From the NCBI GenBank assembly GCA_910577605.1, contig CAJTON010000017.1, forward strand, positions 24,868-30,765: a stretch of 5,898 nt of DNA. Reading direction: 5' to 3'. Origin of the DNA: an uncultured Butyrivibrio sp. (GTDB taxonomy: Bacteria; Bacillota; Clostridia; Lachnospirales; Lachnospiraceae). The notes below the pieces were generated by a model. That model did not search any database. It saw only the letters and a list, made by a program, of their open reading frames with translations, and was not told the origin of the DNA. A program made the translations under genes and the position numbers. This document shows positions 1 through 5,139 of the stretch, piece by piece (position 1 is the stretch's first letter; every line of letters starts with the position of its first letter).

Positions 1-271
1 TCCCTCTGCCTCCGGGACCGATCTGCTGCTGCCCCTCTTTGACGAGGCAATACGCGCCGCAGATGAACGCAATGTTCCTCTTTACTGCGGCGAGTACGGC
101 GTTATCGACCTCGCGGCGCCCGAATATAAGCTTGCATGGATAAAAGATATCCATTCGGTTTTTGAAAAATACGGAATCGGACGCGCCATGTGGTGTTACA
201 AGGAAATGGATTTCGGTCTGATTGACGAAAGCTGCGCGTCAATTTATGACGAGCTTTGCGGATTGCTTTAA
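1..271 (+). CDS. Glycoside hydrolase, GH5-like (cellulase family), C-terminal fragment
   Basis: This is the last 89 codons (frame starting at base 2) of a gene whose start lies outside the window; it ends at TAA 269-271. The visible part carries a Y-C-G-E-Y-G motif (Glu at about fragment residue 31). It resembles the strand-7 nucleophile segment of GH5 family glycosidases. About 30 residues later comes R-A-M-W-C-Y-K-E-M-D-F-G (Trp at about 64), matching the strand-8 substrate-platform tryptophan that follows the nucleophile in that family. The order and spacing fit the end of a TIM barrel, and the protein stops soon after it, so no carbohydrate-binding module or dockerin follows. The enzyme would hydrolyse a beta-glucan or beta-mannan type polysaccharide; the substrate cannot be told from this piece. 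A signal peptide cannot be judged. The family assignment is from motif recognition and could be another clan GH-A family. Confidence 0.72.
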   Translation, partial: PSASGTDLLLPLFDEAIRAADERNVPLYCGEYGVIDLAAPEYKLAWIKDIHSVFEKYGIGRAMWCYKEMDFGLIDESCASIYDELCGLL

Positions 272-317
272 ATTTCGGAAATTCGGATAATAACGCGGAA
301 TATTACGCGGCGGATAA

Positions 318-349
318 AAAACAGGCTGTCCATGCGGACAGCCTGTTTT
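318..349. terminator. Bidirectional intrinsic terminator between the GH5-like gene and rpsR
   Basis: A 14-bp uninterrupted stem (318-331 with 336-349) closes a four-base loop (ATGC, 332-335). The GC-rich core is flanked by an A-tract on the left (316-321) and a T-tract on the right (346-349), so an RNA from either strand ends in a hairpin plus U-run. It lies 46 bases past the GH5-like stop and 13 bases past the rpsR stop, and therefore terminates both convergent transcripts. Confidence 0.88.
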
Positions 350-362
350 CGCTGCGTCTTTA

Positions 363-629
363 TTAATCAAGCGAATAAGGAAGAAGCGCGATATGCCTTG
401 CTCTTTTGATCGCTACAGTAAGCGCTCTCTGGTGCTTTGCACATGTGCCTGTAATCCTTCTGGGAAGGATCTTTCCTCTCTCTGATACAAATCTCTTTAA
501 TTTATTGACATCCTTGTAGTCGATAGCGTTGTTGGCGCTGTCGCTGCAAAATACGCAAACTTTTTTTCTCCTGCGGCCCATTCTCTTCTTCATCGGAGAA
601 TCGCCCTTGCCTTCTCTAGGATTAGACAT
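363..629 (-). CDS. rpsR: 30S ribosomal protein S18
   Basis: S18 (88 residues) is a small-subunit ribosomal protein that binds the platform of 16S rRNA as a heterodimer with S6. The typical S18 core is present: a basic N-terminal tail, a K-V-C-V-F-C segment, I-D-Y-K-D, a P-R-R-I-T-G-T segment and an I-K-R-A-R-H-I-A-L-L-P-Y ending. Cys25, Cys28, Cys63 and His66 form the four-ligand zinc site of the 'C+' form of S18, so this is the zinc-binding version. The ATG at 627-629 follows a perfect AAGGAGGT (complement of 638-645) with 8 bases between. It is the last gene of rpsF-ssb-rpsR, 37 bases after ssb, and is followed by the shared terminator. Some relatives begin at an internal Met (Met13), but the strong ribosome binding site favours the upstream start. 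Confidence 0.97.
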   Translation of the reverse strand: MSNPREGKGDSPMKKRMGRRRKKVCVFCSDSANNAIDYKDVNKLKRFVSERGKILPRRITGTCAKHQRALTVAIKRARHIALLPYSLD

Positions 630-637
630 TTCTAATG

Positions 638-645
638 ACCTCCTT
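638..645 (-). promoter_or_regulatory. Strong ribosome binding site of rpsR
   Basis: The - strand reads AAGGAGGT, fully complementary to the 16S rRNA 3' end, eight bases before the ATG. It fixes the rpsR start over the internal Met13 and allows independent high-level initiation after ssb. Confidence 0.88.
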
Positions 646-666
646 GCAATTTATTCTATAAAACTT

Positions 667-1101
667 TTAAAAGGGCAGTCCCTCGTCGTCCACTCCGTCG
701 GGAATGTTCATAAATCCATCCCCCGCCGCGCTGGGCGCCGGTCTGCCTGCCGCGGGAGCATATCCGCCGTCGCCTGACGCCGCCTTGCTCTCCGCAAACT
801 CGATCTCGTCCACCATAATACGTACACTGTAAACCATCTGTCCGTCCTTATTGGTATAATTGTCGTTCTGAACACGTCCGCTCAGAACTATCTTGGTTCC
901 CTTGTGAAGATAACGCTCAACAAACTCCGCCTGCTTGCCGAAAGCCGTACAGTTAAAGAAGTCCGCGTCGGGCTCTCCGTCCCTCTTGAATCTTCTGTCA
1001 ACCGCGATTGAAAATCTTGCGACCGCCGTCTGGCTTGCCCCCTGCGAATATCTGACCTCAGCGTCCCTCGTGAGTCTTCCCATTAAGATAACTTTATTCA
1101 T
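667..1101 (-). CDS. ssb: Single-stranded DNA-binding protein
   Basis: SSB coats single-stranded DNA in replication, repair and recombination as a tetramer and recruits partners through its C-terminal tip. The protein begins M-N-K-V-I-L-M-G-R-L-T-R-D, the classic first strand of the SSB OB fold, which covers about residues 1-105. Conserved segments such as F-N-C-T-A-F-G-K-Q-A-E and Y-L-H-K-G are present. A Gly/Ala/Pro-rich flexible linker follows, and the last residues are D-D-E-G-L-P-F, the acidic partner-binding tip. The length of 144 residues is usual. The start is ATG 1099-1101, with GGAGG (complement of 1107-1111) five bases upstream; an in-frame GTG at 1111-1113 overlaps that ribosome binding site and is rejected. 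It sits between rpsF (49-base gap) and rpsR, the standard order in Bacillota, where SSB made from this operon is the essential copy. Confidence 0.97.
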   Translation of the reverse strand: MNKVILMGRLTRDAEVRYSQGASQTAVARFSIAVDRRFKRDGEPDADFFNCTAFGKQAEFVERYLHKGTKIVLSGRVQNDNYTNKDGQMVYSVRIMVDEIEFAESKAASGDGGYAPAAGRPAPSAAGDGFMNIPDGVDDEGLPF

Positions 1102-1106
1102 ATCTG

Positions 1107-1111
1107 CCTCC
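1107..1111 (-). promoter_or_regulatory. Ribosome binding site deciding the ssb start
   Basis: GGAGG on the - strand lies five bases before the ATG at 1099-1101. An in-frame GTG overlaps its first bases and so cannot be the start; this places the SSB N-terminus at M-N-K-V-I-L. Confidence 0.82.
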
Positions 1112-1150
1112 ACTCCCGGTCCGGCACACTGCCCCGAACCGATTCAGCGA

Positions 1151-1438
1151 TTATTCCTCTACCTTAACGCATAAATATCTGAGAACATTGTCCATGATAC
1201 GAAGCTGAGCTTCAAGCTCTGCCGGAGCTGTCGCTTCCGCATCAAAACGGATAAAGTAATAAAAGCCGTCGTTCATCTTCTGGATCTCGTAAGCAAGTCT
1301 CTTCTTACCCTGTTCGTCAACACCTGTAACGGTTCCTCCGAAACGGGAGATAAGCTCCTTAACCTTCTCGATGACAGCCGTTCTTACGTCGTCCTCAATA
1401 ACCGCGTTAACAACGACTACTAATTCATACTTGTTCAT
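1151..1438 (-). CDS. rpsF: 30S ribosomal protein S6
   Basis: S6 (95 residues) binds 16S rRNA together with S18 on the platform of the 30S subunit. The sequence starts M-N-K-Y-E-L-V-V-V-V and continues through the ferredoxin-like fold, with the family hallmark G-K-K-R-L-A-Y-E-I-Q-K (about 44-54) and D-G-F-Y-Y-F-I-R-F (57-65), and L-R-I-M-D-N-V-L-R-Y near the C-terminus. The ATG at 1436-1438 has AAGGAGGT ten bases upstream (complement of 1449-1456); the open frame continues further upstream through the ribosome binding site, but that part does not match S6. It is the first gene of rpsF-ssb-rpsR. S6-S18 is known to repress its own operon in several bacteria by binding a leader structure; the leader here can fold in two alternative ways (see the entry at 1449-1489). 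Confidence 0.97.
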   Translation of the reverse strand: MNKYELVVVVNAVIEDDVRTAVIEKVKELISRFGGTVTGVDEQGKKRLAYEIQKMNDGFYYFIRFDAEATAPAELEAQLRIMDNVLRYLCVKVEE

Positions 1439-1448
1439 GCTGTACTGC

Positions 1449-1489
1449 ACCTCCTTCTGGTCTTGTGGCCCCCTGTCGCAGACAAGGAG
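1449..1489 (-). promoter_or_regulatory. rpsF leader with alternative base-pairing around the ribosome binding site
   Basis: In the rpsF leader, the segment CTCCTT (complement of 1484-1489) can pair with AAGGAG of the ribosome binding site (complement of 1451-1456), hiding it. Part of the same segment, CTTGT (complement of 1482-1486), can instead pair with ACAAG (complement of 1462-1466), freeing the site. The two pairings exclude each other. This would suit S6-S18 autoregulation, which is known for this operon elsewhere. I do not see the conserved CCG bulge reported for that motif, so the assignment is tentative. Confidence 0.35.
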
Positions 1490-1521
1490 CAAGGAATATA
1501 ATCTTTATATCACGAAAACAT

Positions 1522-1550
1522 ATGATACCATATAAAGTAATATAATGCAA
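1522..1550 (-). promoter_or_regulatory. Probable housekeeping promoter of rpsF-ssb-rpsR
   Basis: On the - strand a TTGCAT -35 element (complement of 1545-1550) and a TATCAT -10 element (complement of 1522-1527) are separated by 17 bases. The -10 differs from TATAAT at one position; the -35 matches only TTG. The surroundings are AT-rich. Transcription would start near 1515, giving a leader of about 77 bases before rpsF. The -35 begins eight bases after the DUF951 stop codon. Confidence 0.55.
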
Positions 1551-1557
1551 GCTTTTT

Positions 1558-1749
1558 TTATTCGGACTTTTCCGCTCTGCGCACACCGCGCACGTTTTTC
1601 TCCACAAGCCTGCGCGCGAGCATCACCTGATGTCCGCAGCCCACGCACTTGAGACGGAAATCCGCGCCCACGCGAAGGACTTCCCACTCGTTGCTTCCGC
1701 AGGGATGGGGTTTTTTCATTTTTATAATATCGCCAAGCTCAAACTCCAT
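1558..1749 (-). CDS. DUF951 family small cysteine-containing protein (YyzM-like)
   Basis: This 63-residue protein matches the DUF951 family. Its first half is nearly the family signature: a start with E-L-G-D-I, then M-K-K-P-H-P-C-G-S-N-E-W-E-V, R-V-G-A-D and C-V-G-C-G-H. Cys17, Cys35 and Cys38 with nearby histidines (His15, His40) could form a small metal site, which is inference. No biochemical role is established to my knowledge. The basic C-terminal tail would suit nucleic-acid or ribosome contact, but this is only suggestive. The ATG at 1747-1749 follows AAAGGAG (complement of 1757-1763) with seven bases between. The gene lies directly upstream of rpsF, an arrangement common in Bacillota. 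No convincing promoter is visible just upstream; a GC-rich hairpin (1787-1810) and the tRNA-Cys terminator precede it, so its transcription is unclear. Confidence 0.9.
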   Translation of the reverse strand: MEFELGDIIKMKKPHPCGSNEWEVLRVGADFRLKCVGCGHQVMLARRLVEKNVRGVRRAEKSE

Positions 1750-1786
1750 ATAAACGCTCCTTTGCGTATAAATTCATACCCGCGCC

Positions 1787-1810
1787 CGCAACAGCGCGAC
1801 GCGCTGTGCG
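1787..1810. repeat. GC-rich palindrome upstream of the DUF951 gene
   Basis: ACAGCGCG, a single A, and CGCGCTGT form a perfect inverted repeat at 1791-1807. Three more pairs (1787-1789 with 1808-1810) extend it after a bulged A at 1790. It lies between the tRNA-Cys terminator and the DUF951 ribosome binding site and is followed by no T-run in either direction, so it is not a normal intrinsic terminator. It may be a leader hairpin, a protein-binding site or a remnant of a small repeat element. Confidence 0.6.
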
Positions 1811-1813
1811 CGA

Positions 1814-1851
1814 TGATAAAGAAAACCCCGAAAACATATTGTTCCCGGGGT
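1814..1851 (-). terminator. Intrinsic terminator downstream of tRNA-Cys
   Basis: On the - strand ACCCCG pairs with CGGGGT (complements of 1846-1851 and 1825-1830). After a two-base internal mismatch three further pairs follow, closing a five-base loop. The stem runs into TTTTCTTT (complement of 1818-1825), a U-rich tail. It begins about 10 bases past the mature tRNA 3' end, so it ends the tRNA-Cys transcript and possibly read-through from the membrane-protein operon. Confidence 0.8.
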
Positions 1852-1861
1852 ATATATCCAG

Positions 1862-1932
1862 AGGCGAGTGACGGATTTGAACCGACGATCAGGGAGTTGC
1901 AGTCCCACGCCTTACCACTTGGCTAACTCGCC
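1862..1932 (-). tRNA. tRNA-Cys (anticodon GCA)
   Basis: The 71-base cloverleaf has a 7-bp acceptor stem (GGCGAGT with ACTCGCC), a 3-bp D stem, an anticodon loop with GCA (complement of 1898-1900) and a T loop TTCAAAT. The discriminator is U73 (complement of 1862), the main identity base for cysteinyl-tRNA synthetase. An A13/A22 opposition and a G15-C48 pair are present; the former is also seen in E. coli tRNA-Cys. The CCA end is not encoded and must be added afterwards. Two U-U mismatches are visible: 27-43 in the anticodon stem and 50-64 in the T stem. It is transcribed from its own strong promoter and followed by its own terminator. Confidence 0.95.
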
Positions 1933-1953
1933 CTATGCCTTAACAGCTTCTAC

Positions 1954-1982
1954 ATTATATCAGTATAATTTTACGCCGTCAA
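1954..1982 (-). promoter_or_regulatory. Strong housekeeping promoter of tRNA-Cys
   Basis: On the - strand TTGACG (complement of 1977-1982), a 17-base spacer and a perfect TATAAT (complement of 1954-1959) make an 11-of-12 consensus sigma-A promoter. The expected start near 1947 leaves a short 5' leader of about 15 bases before the tRNA. It begins nine bases after the end of the CvpA-family gene. Confidence 0.9.
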
Positions 1983-1990
1983 GACATTAT

Positions 1991-2665
1991 TTAAAAAAGA
2001 TTCAGAAGCGAATGGAGCAGAATATTTTTGTCGTATAAAAACAGCAGAACCGGATTGGAATTAATATCCTCAAACACCGCAGCGGCAAACGGGTGGTTTC
2101 CGAACACAGTAAGCACTATGAAAAGCACCCATACGACAAGGAAGCCTAACAGCGCACCGACTATCGCTCCGGTAAGCTTGTTGATCTGTTTAAGCACCGG
2201 CAGACGGCTGACAAGATTAAGGATAGCGCTCACGACCGCGAATATTATCATAAGCAGCACGAAAACGGCGGCGTATACGATTGCGGAAAAAATGATCCCT
2301 GCGGCGGTATCGACTATATAGCGGTTGTACACGTCGTAGCCCTTCTGCAAATATCCCTCGGCGGATTCGGCAATGCTATCCCTTATCGTAGCGGGGAGCG
2401 GAAGTTCGTCGGTATCTATCTGACTGTCCGCGCTCATAAGAATGCCGTTCTGCTCAAAATAACTCTCCGTCCTTTCCCTTACCGCCTCGTCCCATTCAGT
2501 ATGCGACTTCACGAATCCGGCGATATGCGGCGCGGCGATGCTCGTTATCAGCACCACAAGAATTACGGATACGCATGAAAAAAGCATTTTGATTATGCCC
2601 TTATACATTCCTATTATCGTACTTATTAAAATAACCGCCAAAACGGCAATCAATGTCCAGTTCAT
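1991..2665 (-). CDS. CvpA-family multi-pass membrane protein
   Basis: This 224-residue protein has the CvpA layout. Two hydrophobic helices lie near the N-terminus (about 4-20 and 25-45). A polar, acidic loop of about 70 residues (50-118) follows, and two more helices complete the set (about 122-150 and 166-188). The sequence L-P-V-L-K-Q-I-N-K-L-T-G-A-I-V-G-A-L-L-G (155-174), with its small-residue G-x3-G-x3-G pattern, is the family's most recognisable part. The C-terminal N-P-V-L-L-F-L-Y-D is also typical of Bacillota members. CvpA proteins are linked to colicin V export in E. coli and to envelope stress tolerance, but their molecular job is unclear. The ATG (2663-2665) starts one base after the stop of the DUF5711 gene, and its ribosome binding site GGAGG (complement of 2671-2675) lies in that gene's last codons, so the two are translationally coupled. 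I see no hairpin terminator after it; the tRNA-Cys promoter follows at once. Confidence 0.85.
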   Translation of the reverse strand: MNWTLIAVLAVILISTIIGMYKGIIKMLFSCVSVILVVLITSIAAPHIAGFVKSHTEWDEAVRERTESYFEQNGILMSADSQIDTDELPLPATIRDSIAESAEGYLQKGYDVYNRYIVDTAAGIIFSAIVYAAVFVLLMIIFAVVSAILNLVSRLPVLKQINKLTGAIVGALLGFLVVWVLFIVLTVFGNHPFAAAVFEDINSNPVLLFLYDKNILLHSLLNLF

Positions 2666-2666
2666 A

Positions 2667-3887
2667 TCATCCTCCGTGTTTGAATTCTATCATCATAAGC
2701 TTATCGGGTCCGAGACAGATGTACTCATTGTCTCCGGAAACGGAAATCATCTCAACGATACCCTCCTCGATGCTTCCGTCAAAAAGAGTCCTGCCCTTCA
2801 TGTTTACAAGTTTAAGACTGCTCTCCCCGTACATAAGCAGCGCGTCGCCCGCAAAAATATACTGTGAATAATTTCCGTCCGCTTTAAATGCAGCGGTAAG
2901 GCTGCCCGACGTATCATAAACGTCAACCCTGCGTACATTATCGGAATCCGTATACTCAAGCCCGACATATTTATCGGAATACAAAACCTTATCGACCGTA
3001 TGCTCCTGCTTCACGTCCGCCATTAGCTTAGGATATTCCCCTACTTTAAAAAAGCTTACGGTATTTTCACCTACAGCGACCGCTGCCTTGCCTCCCATAA
3101 ACTTCACGTCGGCAACCAGCTGCTCCCCGTATGTGTCATAGCCGCCGACCACTCGCTCGACCTCGCTCTGACCTACCTCTCCGAAATTATAAAAAACAAC
3201 GCTCGTAGCAAGCTTCTGTTCTTCAACCGCGGTATACGAAACTATAAGCAGATGTCCGTCGGGCGACACGTCCATGCTTACCGGGACCCCGTTTCCTGCA
3301 ACGGTGGACTTGATGTTGTATATCTGCGTTCCCTCGGAATCGTACAGTCTTATGTACGCGGCGTTTGTATCCTCAAGAATCGCGGCGACCGTACCCTTCT
3401 CCGAAACCCTTATCTGCATTATCGGCAAAGCTGTGTCAACCGTTGAAATATATCCGCTTCTGTCAAAAAGATGTATCTGATTCCCGTCAGTATCGGCAAC
3501 CGCCATATAGTGACCGCAGACATCTGTAAGGGGACTTTTCATCTCATACGTTTTATTCCACTGCTGCACCCCGTCATACGAATACATCGCAATGCCGTCT
3601 TTACTGCACCTCACATATCCGCTGCCAAAATCCATATACTTCGCGTAACCGTTATCGTTGCGCGCCGCCGAATTATGTACTGCGTAAGATTTATAGCCCG
3701 AACTGTAATTTACAACGCATAAAACGACGACCAGCACGACAACCAGCGCTGCGGCCGCCGCGATAAGCTTTATCCGCAGCCGGTGCTTCTTCAGTCTTCC
3801 GTCGTCATACTCTCCGTCGTTCTGCGCCTCAGCGTCCTTTGCGAGACTGTTTTTTTTCTCTTTTCTGTATTGCCTTATATCCGCCAA
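2667..3887 (-). CDS. DUF5711 family membrane-anchored beta-propeller protein
   Basis: This 406-residue protein has a charged N-terminal cytoplasmic tail (1-40), one very hydrophobic helix (about 41-61) and a long beta-rich region to the end. Arg/Lys-rich residues 31-40 before the helix suggest the C-terminal part lies outside the membrane. That part shows repeated blade-like units: hydrophobic strand, D-x-x-G turn, then I/V-x-L-F/Y-D (near 131-142, 171-183, 205-217, 318-328, 355-370). This pattern is typical of WD40/PQQ-like propellers, and the whole fits DUF5711 from Clostridia. Function is unknown; propellers commonly serve as protein or ligand platforms. The only plausible start is TTG at 3885-3887. 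It is 17 bases past the stop of the LysM gene and has a weak ribosome binding site (GAGGGA, complement of 3899-3904) somewhat too far upstream. It is the middle gene of the operon. Confidence 0.82.
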   Translation of the reverse strand: MADIRQYRKEKKNSLAKDAEAQNDGEYDDGRLKKHRLRIKLIAAAAALVVVLVVVLCVVNYSSGYKSYAVHNSAARNDNGYAKYMDFGSGYVRCSKDGIAMYSYDGVQQWNKTYEMKSPLTDVCGHYMAVADTDGNQIHLFDRSGYISTVDTALPIMQIRVSEKGTVAAILEDTNAAYIRLYDSEGTQIYNIKSTVAGNGVPVSMDVSPDGHLLIVSYTAVEEQKLATSVVFYNFGEVGQSEVERVVGGYDTYGEQLVADVKFMGGKAAVAVGENTVSFFKVGEYPKLMADVKQEHTVDKVLYSDKYVGLEYTDSDNVRRVDVYDTSGSLTAAFKADGNYSQYIFAGDALLMYGESSLKLVNMKGRTLFDGSIEEGIVEMISVSGDNEYICLGPDKLMMIEFKHGG

Positions 3888-3904
3888 CTGTAATAACTTC
3901 CCTC

Positions 3905-5044
3905 TTAATTAGGTATTTTCAACTCCATACCAAGCAGAATCTGCGACGTATCGGTAAGTCCGTTATAATCAAGTATCCTTCTCGCATCCTCCATAGACTC
4001 CCTTCCGTAATACTCCCTGCATATTTTCAAAAGAGTGTCCCCGGACTGGACAGTATATAACTGATACGGGGGCTGTGTGGGAGCCTCTGTCGGTGCCTCG
4101 GTAGGCGCTTCGGTAGGCTTTTCCGTCGGCGCTTCAGTAGGCTTTTCCGTCGGTGCCTCGGTCTCCTGCGTTCCGGAAGTCGTTTCCTTGACGCCGGAGG
4201 ATGTCACGTCGCCAGTAACCGAGTTCACCGGCACGCTCTCGGCGTCCGTGGTCTTTGGTTCGGCGTTTACCTCCCTGTCCGCAGTGGTTCTGGAGCTGCC
4301 GTCCGTCCTGTCGTGCTTATTTATCGCGTTTACACCGATTACCAGAACAACTATTATCAATAGCATACTTAGCGCATATATAAAAGTAAGGTGGCCCTTG
4401 ACGCTCTTGGAAATATTATTTTTGCCATCGCCCCCGGCAAGCTTGCGGTACTCTCCGCCGGCAGGCTCCTCCGGCTCCCTTGATTCGCGGCGCGGCGCGT
4501 TTCCCCTGAACTCGCTCATATACGTCTGCATTTTCTCGTTGCGCTCATAGAATACCGTATATCCGGAAAGCTGCGACAGTCCGCCCGCCGACTTTTCGTA
4601 GAAAAAATCCTCCTTCGTTTCGGGATCGACCATGAAAAATACGCTGTCCGCATTCTCAAAGCTCTCCGCGTCCGCCTTGTTTATCACATAAAGGCTGTCC
4701 TGCGTTATTTTTGAGGACACGAGATACCATCCCACTATATCAAATCCCGCGAAATACTGCGAAATGTGGCTTCTTACTATCGGCCACGTCTCCTCGGTGA
4801 ACGCTATCTTATCCGTAAAGACCGCGGCGTTTATGACCTCGATCGCTCCTCTTACAAATATGTACGACGTATCGCCGTCGGACTTTGCTTCTCCGAGCAG
4901 CACGCCCACCGCGCCGTCGTCGTAATCGTCAACCAGCGTGTCCCTTATAAAAGAATGTACATAATCCTCTATATATACCTTACGGCTTCCTTTATCCGTT
5001 CCTATCTGTCTTATATTCCTCGGCAAATTGATATTGTTTCCCAT
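3905..5044 (-). CDS. Membrane protein with degenerate JAB/MPN-like N-terminal domain and C-terminal LysM domain
   Basis: The 379-residue protein has four parts. Residues about 21-175 resemble a JAB/MPN fold: G-V-L-L-G-E (47-52) fits the strand bearing the catalytic Glu, I-V-G-W-Y (103-107) the strand before the metal site, and F-F-M-V-D-P (136-141) the strand after it. The metal-binding H-x-H-P is replaced by L-V-S-S (108-111), so an active isopeptidase is not expected. Residues 218-241 form one membrane helix. A Ser/Thr-rich outer segment then leads to seven E-A/K-P-T units (296-323), a wall-spanning stalk. Residues 329-378 are a LysM domain, Y-T-V-Q-S-G-D-T-L through I-L-L-G-M-E-L-K-I-P, which binds peptidoglycan. 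The topology is N-inside, C-outside. The ATG has AGGAGG seven bases upstream (complement of 5052-5057). It is the first gene of a three-gene operon. LysM and helix are certain; the MPN-like reading is inference. Confidence 0.85.
   Translation of the reverse strand: MGNNINLPRNIRQIGTDKGSRKVYIEDYVHSFIRDTLVDDYDDGAVGVLLGEAKSDGDTSYIFVRGAIEVINAAVFTDKIAFTEETWPIVRSHISQYFAGFDIVGWYLVSSKITQDSLYVINKADAESFENADSVFFMVDPETKEDFFYEKSAGGLSQLSGYTVFYERNEKMQTYMSEFRGNAPRRESREPEEPAGGEYRKLAGGDGKNNISKSVKGHLTFIYALSMLLIIVVLVIGVNAINKHDRTDGSSRTTADREVNAEPKTTDAESVPVNSVTGDVTSSGVKETTSGTQETEAPTEKPTEAPTEKPTEAPTEAPTEAPTQPPYQLYTVQSGDTLLKICREYYGRESMEDARRILDYNGLTDTSQILLGMELKIPN
4076..4159 (-). repeat. In-frame 12-base tandem repeats encoding the E-A/K-P-T stalk
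   Basis: Seven tandem 12-base units encode Glu-(Ala or Lys)-Pro-Thr, with a 24-base higher-order period where EAPT and EKPT alternate. The units differ by synonymous changes in places, so the peptide is more conserved than the DNA. The repeat forms a flexible, probably extended spacer between membrane and LysM domain; unit number may vary between strains and set stalk length. Confidence 0.85.
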
Positions 5045-5087
5045 TTGTTTTCCTCCTGCCTAAATTCCCCGCGAACCGCTCTCCTGT

Positions 5088-5096
5088 ATTCTAACA
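5088..5096 (-). promoter_or_regulatory. Probable extended -10 promoter of the LysM-DUF5711-CvpA operon
   Basis: The - strand reads TG-T-TAGAAT: a -10 with five of six consensus bases (complement of 5088-5093), preceded by the TG of an extended -10 (complement of 5095-5096). No good -35 is present, as is usual for extended -10 promoters. A run of A on this strand (complement of 5144-5152) could act as an upstream activating element. The start would be near 5081, giving a leader of about 37 bases. Confidence 0.5.
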
Positions 5097-5109
5097 CATT
5101 CCCGTATTT

Positions 5110-5139
5110 TGATTTTATCATTTTATGTCGCTAAAATCA
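5110..5139. repeat. Inverted repeat overlapping the -35 region of the LysM operon promoter
   Basis: TGATTTTA (5110-5117) and TAAAATCA (5132-5139) form a perfect 8-base inverted repeat around 14 bases. One arm sits where the -35 of the leftward promoter would be. A transcription factor operator is possible. In a region this AT-rich, chance is a serious alternative. Confidence 0.35.

Noticed and set aside
1102..1113. GTG start adding four residues to SSB
   Set aside because: The GTG overlaps the GGAGG ribosome binding site, and SSB proteins normally begin at the M-N-K segment.
1425..1687. Overlapping - strand frames of 60 codons in and upstream of the rpsF leader
   Set aside because: They overlap DUF951, the rpsF promoter and rpsF in other frames, have no recognisable family content and no good ribosome binding site.
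4076..4159. Tandem repeats considered as a CRISPR-like array
   Set aside because: Units are 12 bases with no spacers and encode a regular peptide in frame.
4077..4550. Long + strand open frame with repeated G-A-S-V-G-F-S-V motifs
   Set aside because: It is the antisense of the LysM gene; the repeats mirror the E-A/K-P-T stalk, and the - strand frame has recognisable domains and a strong ribosome binding site.
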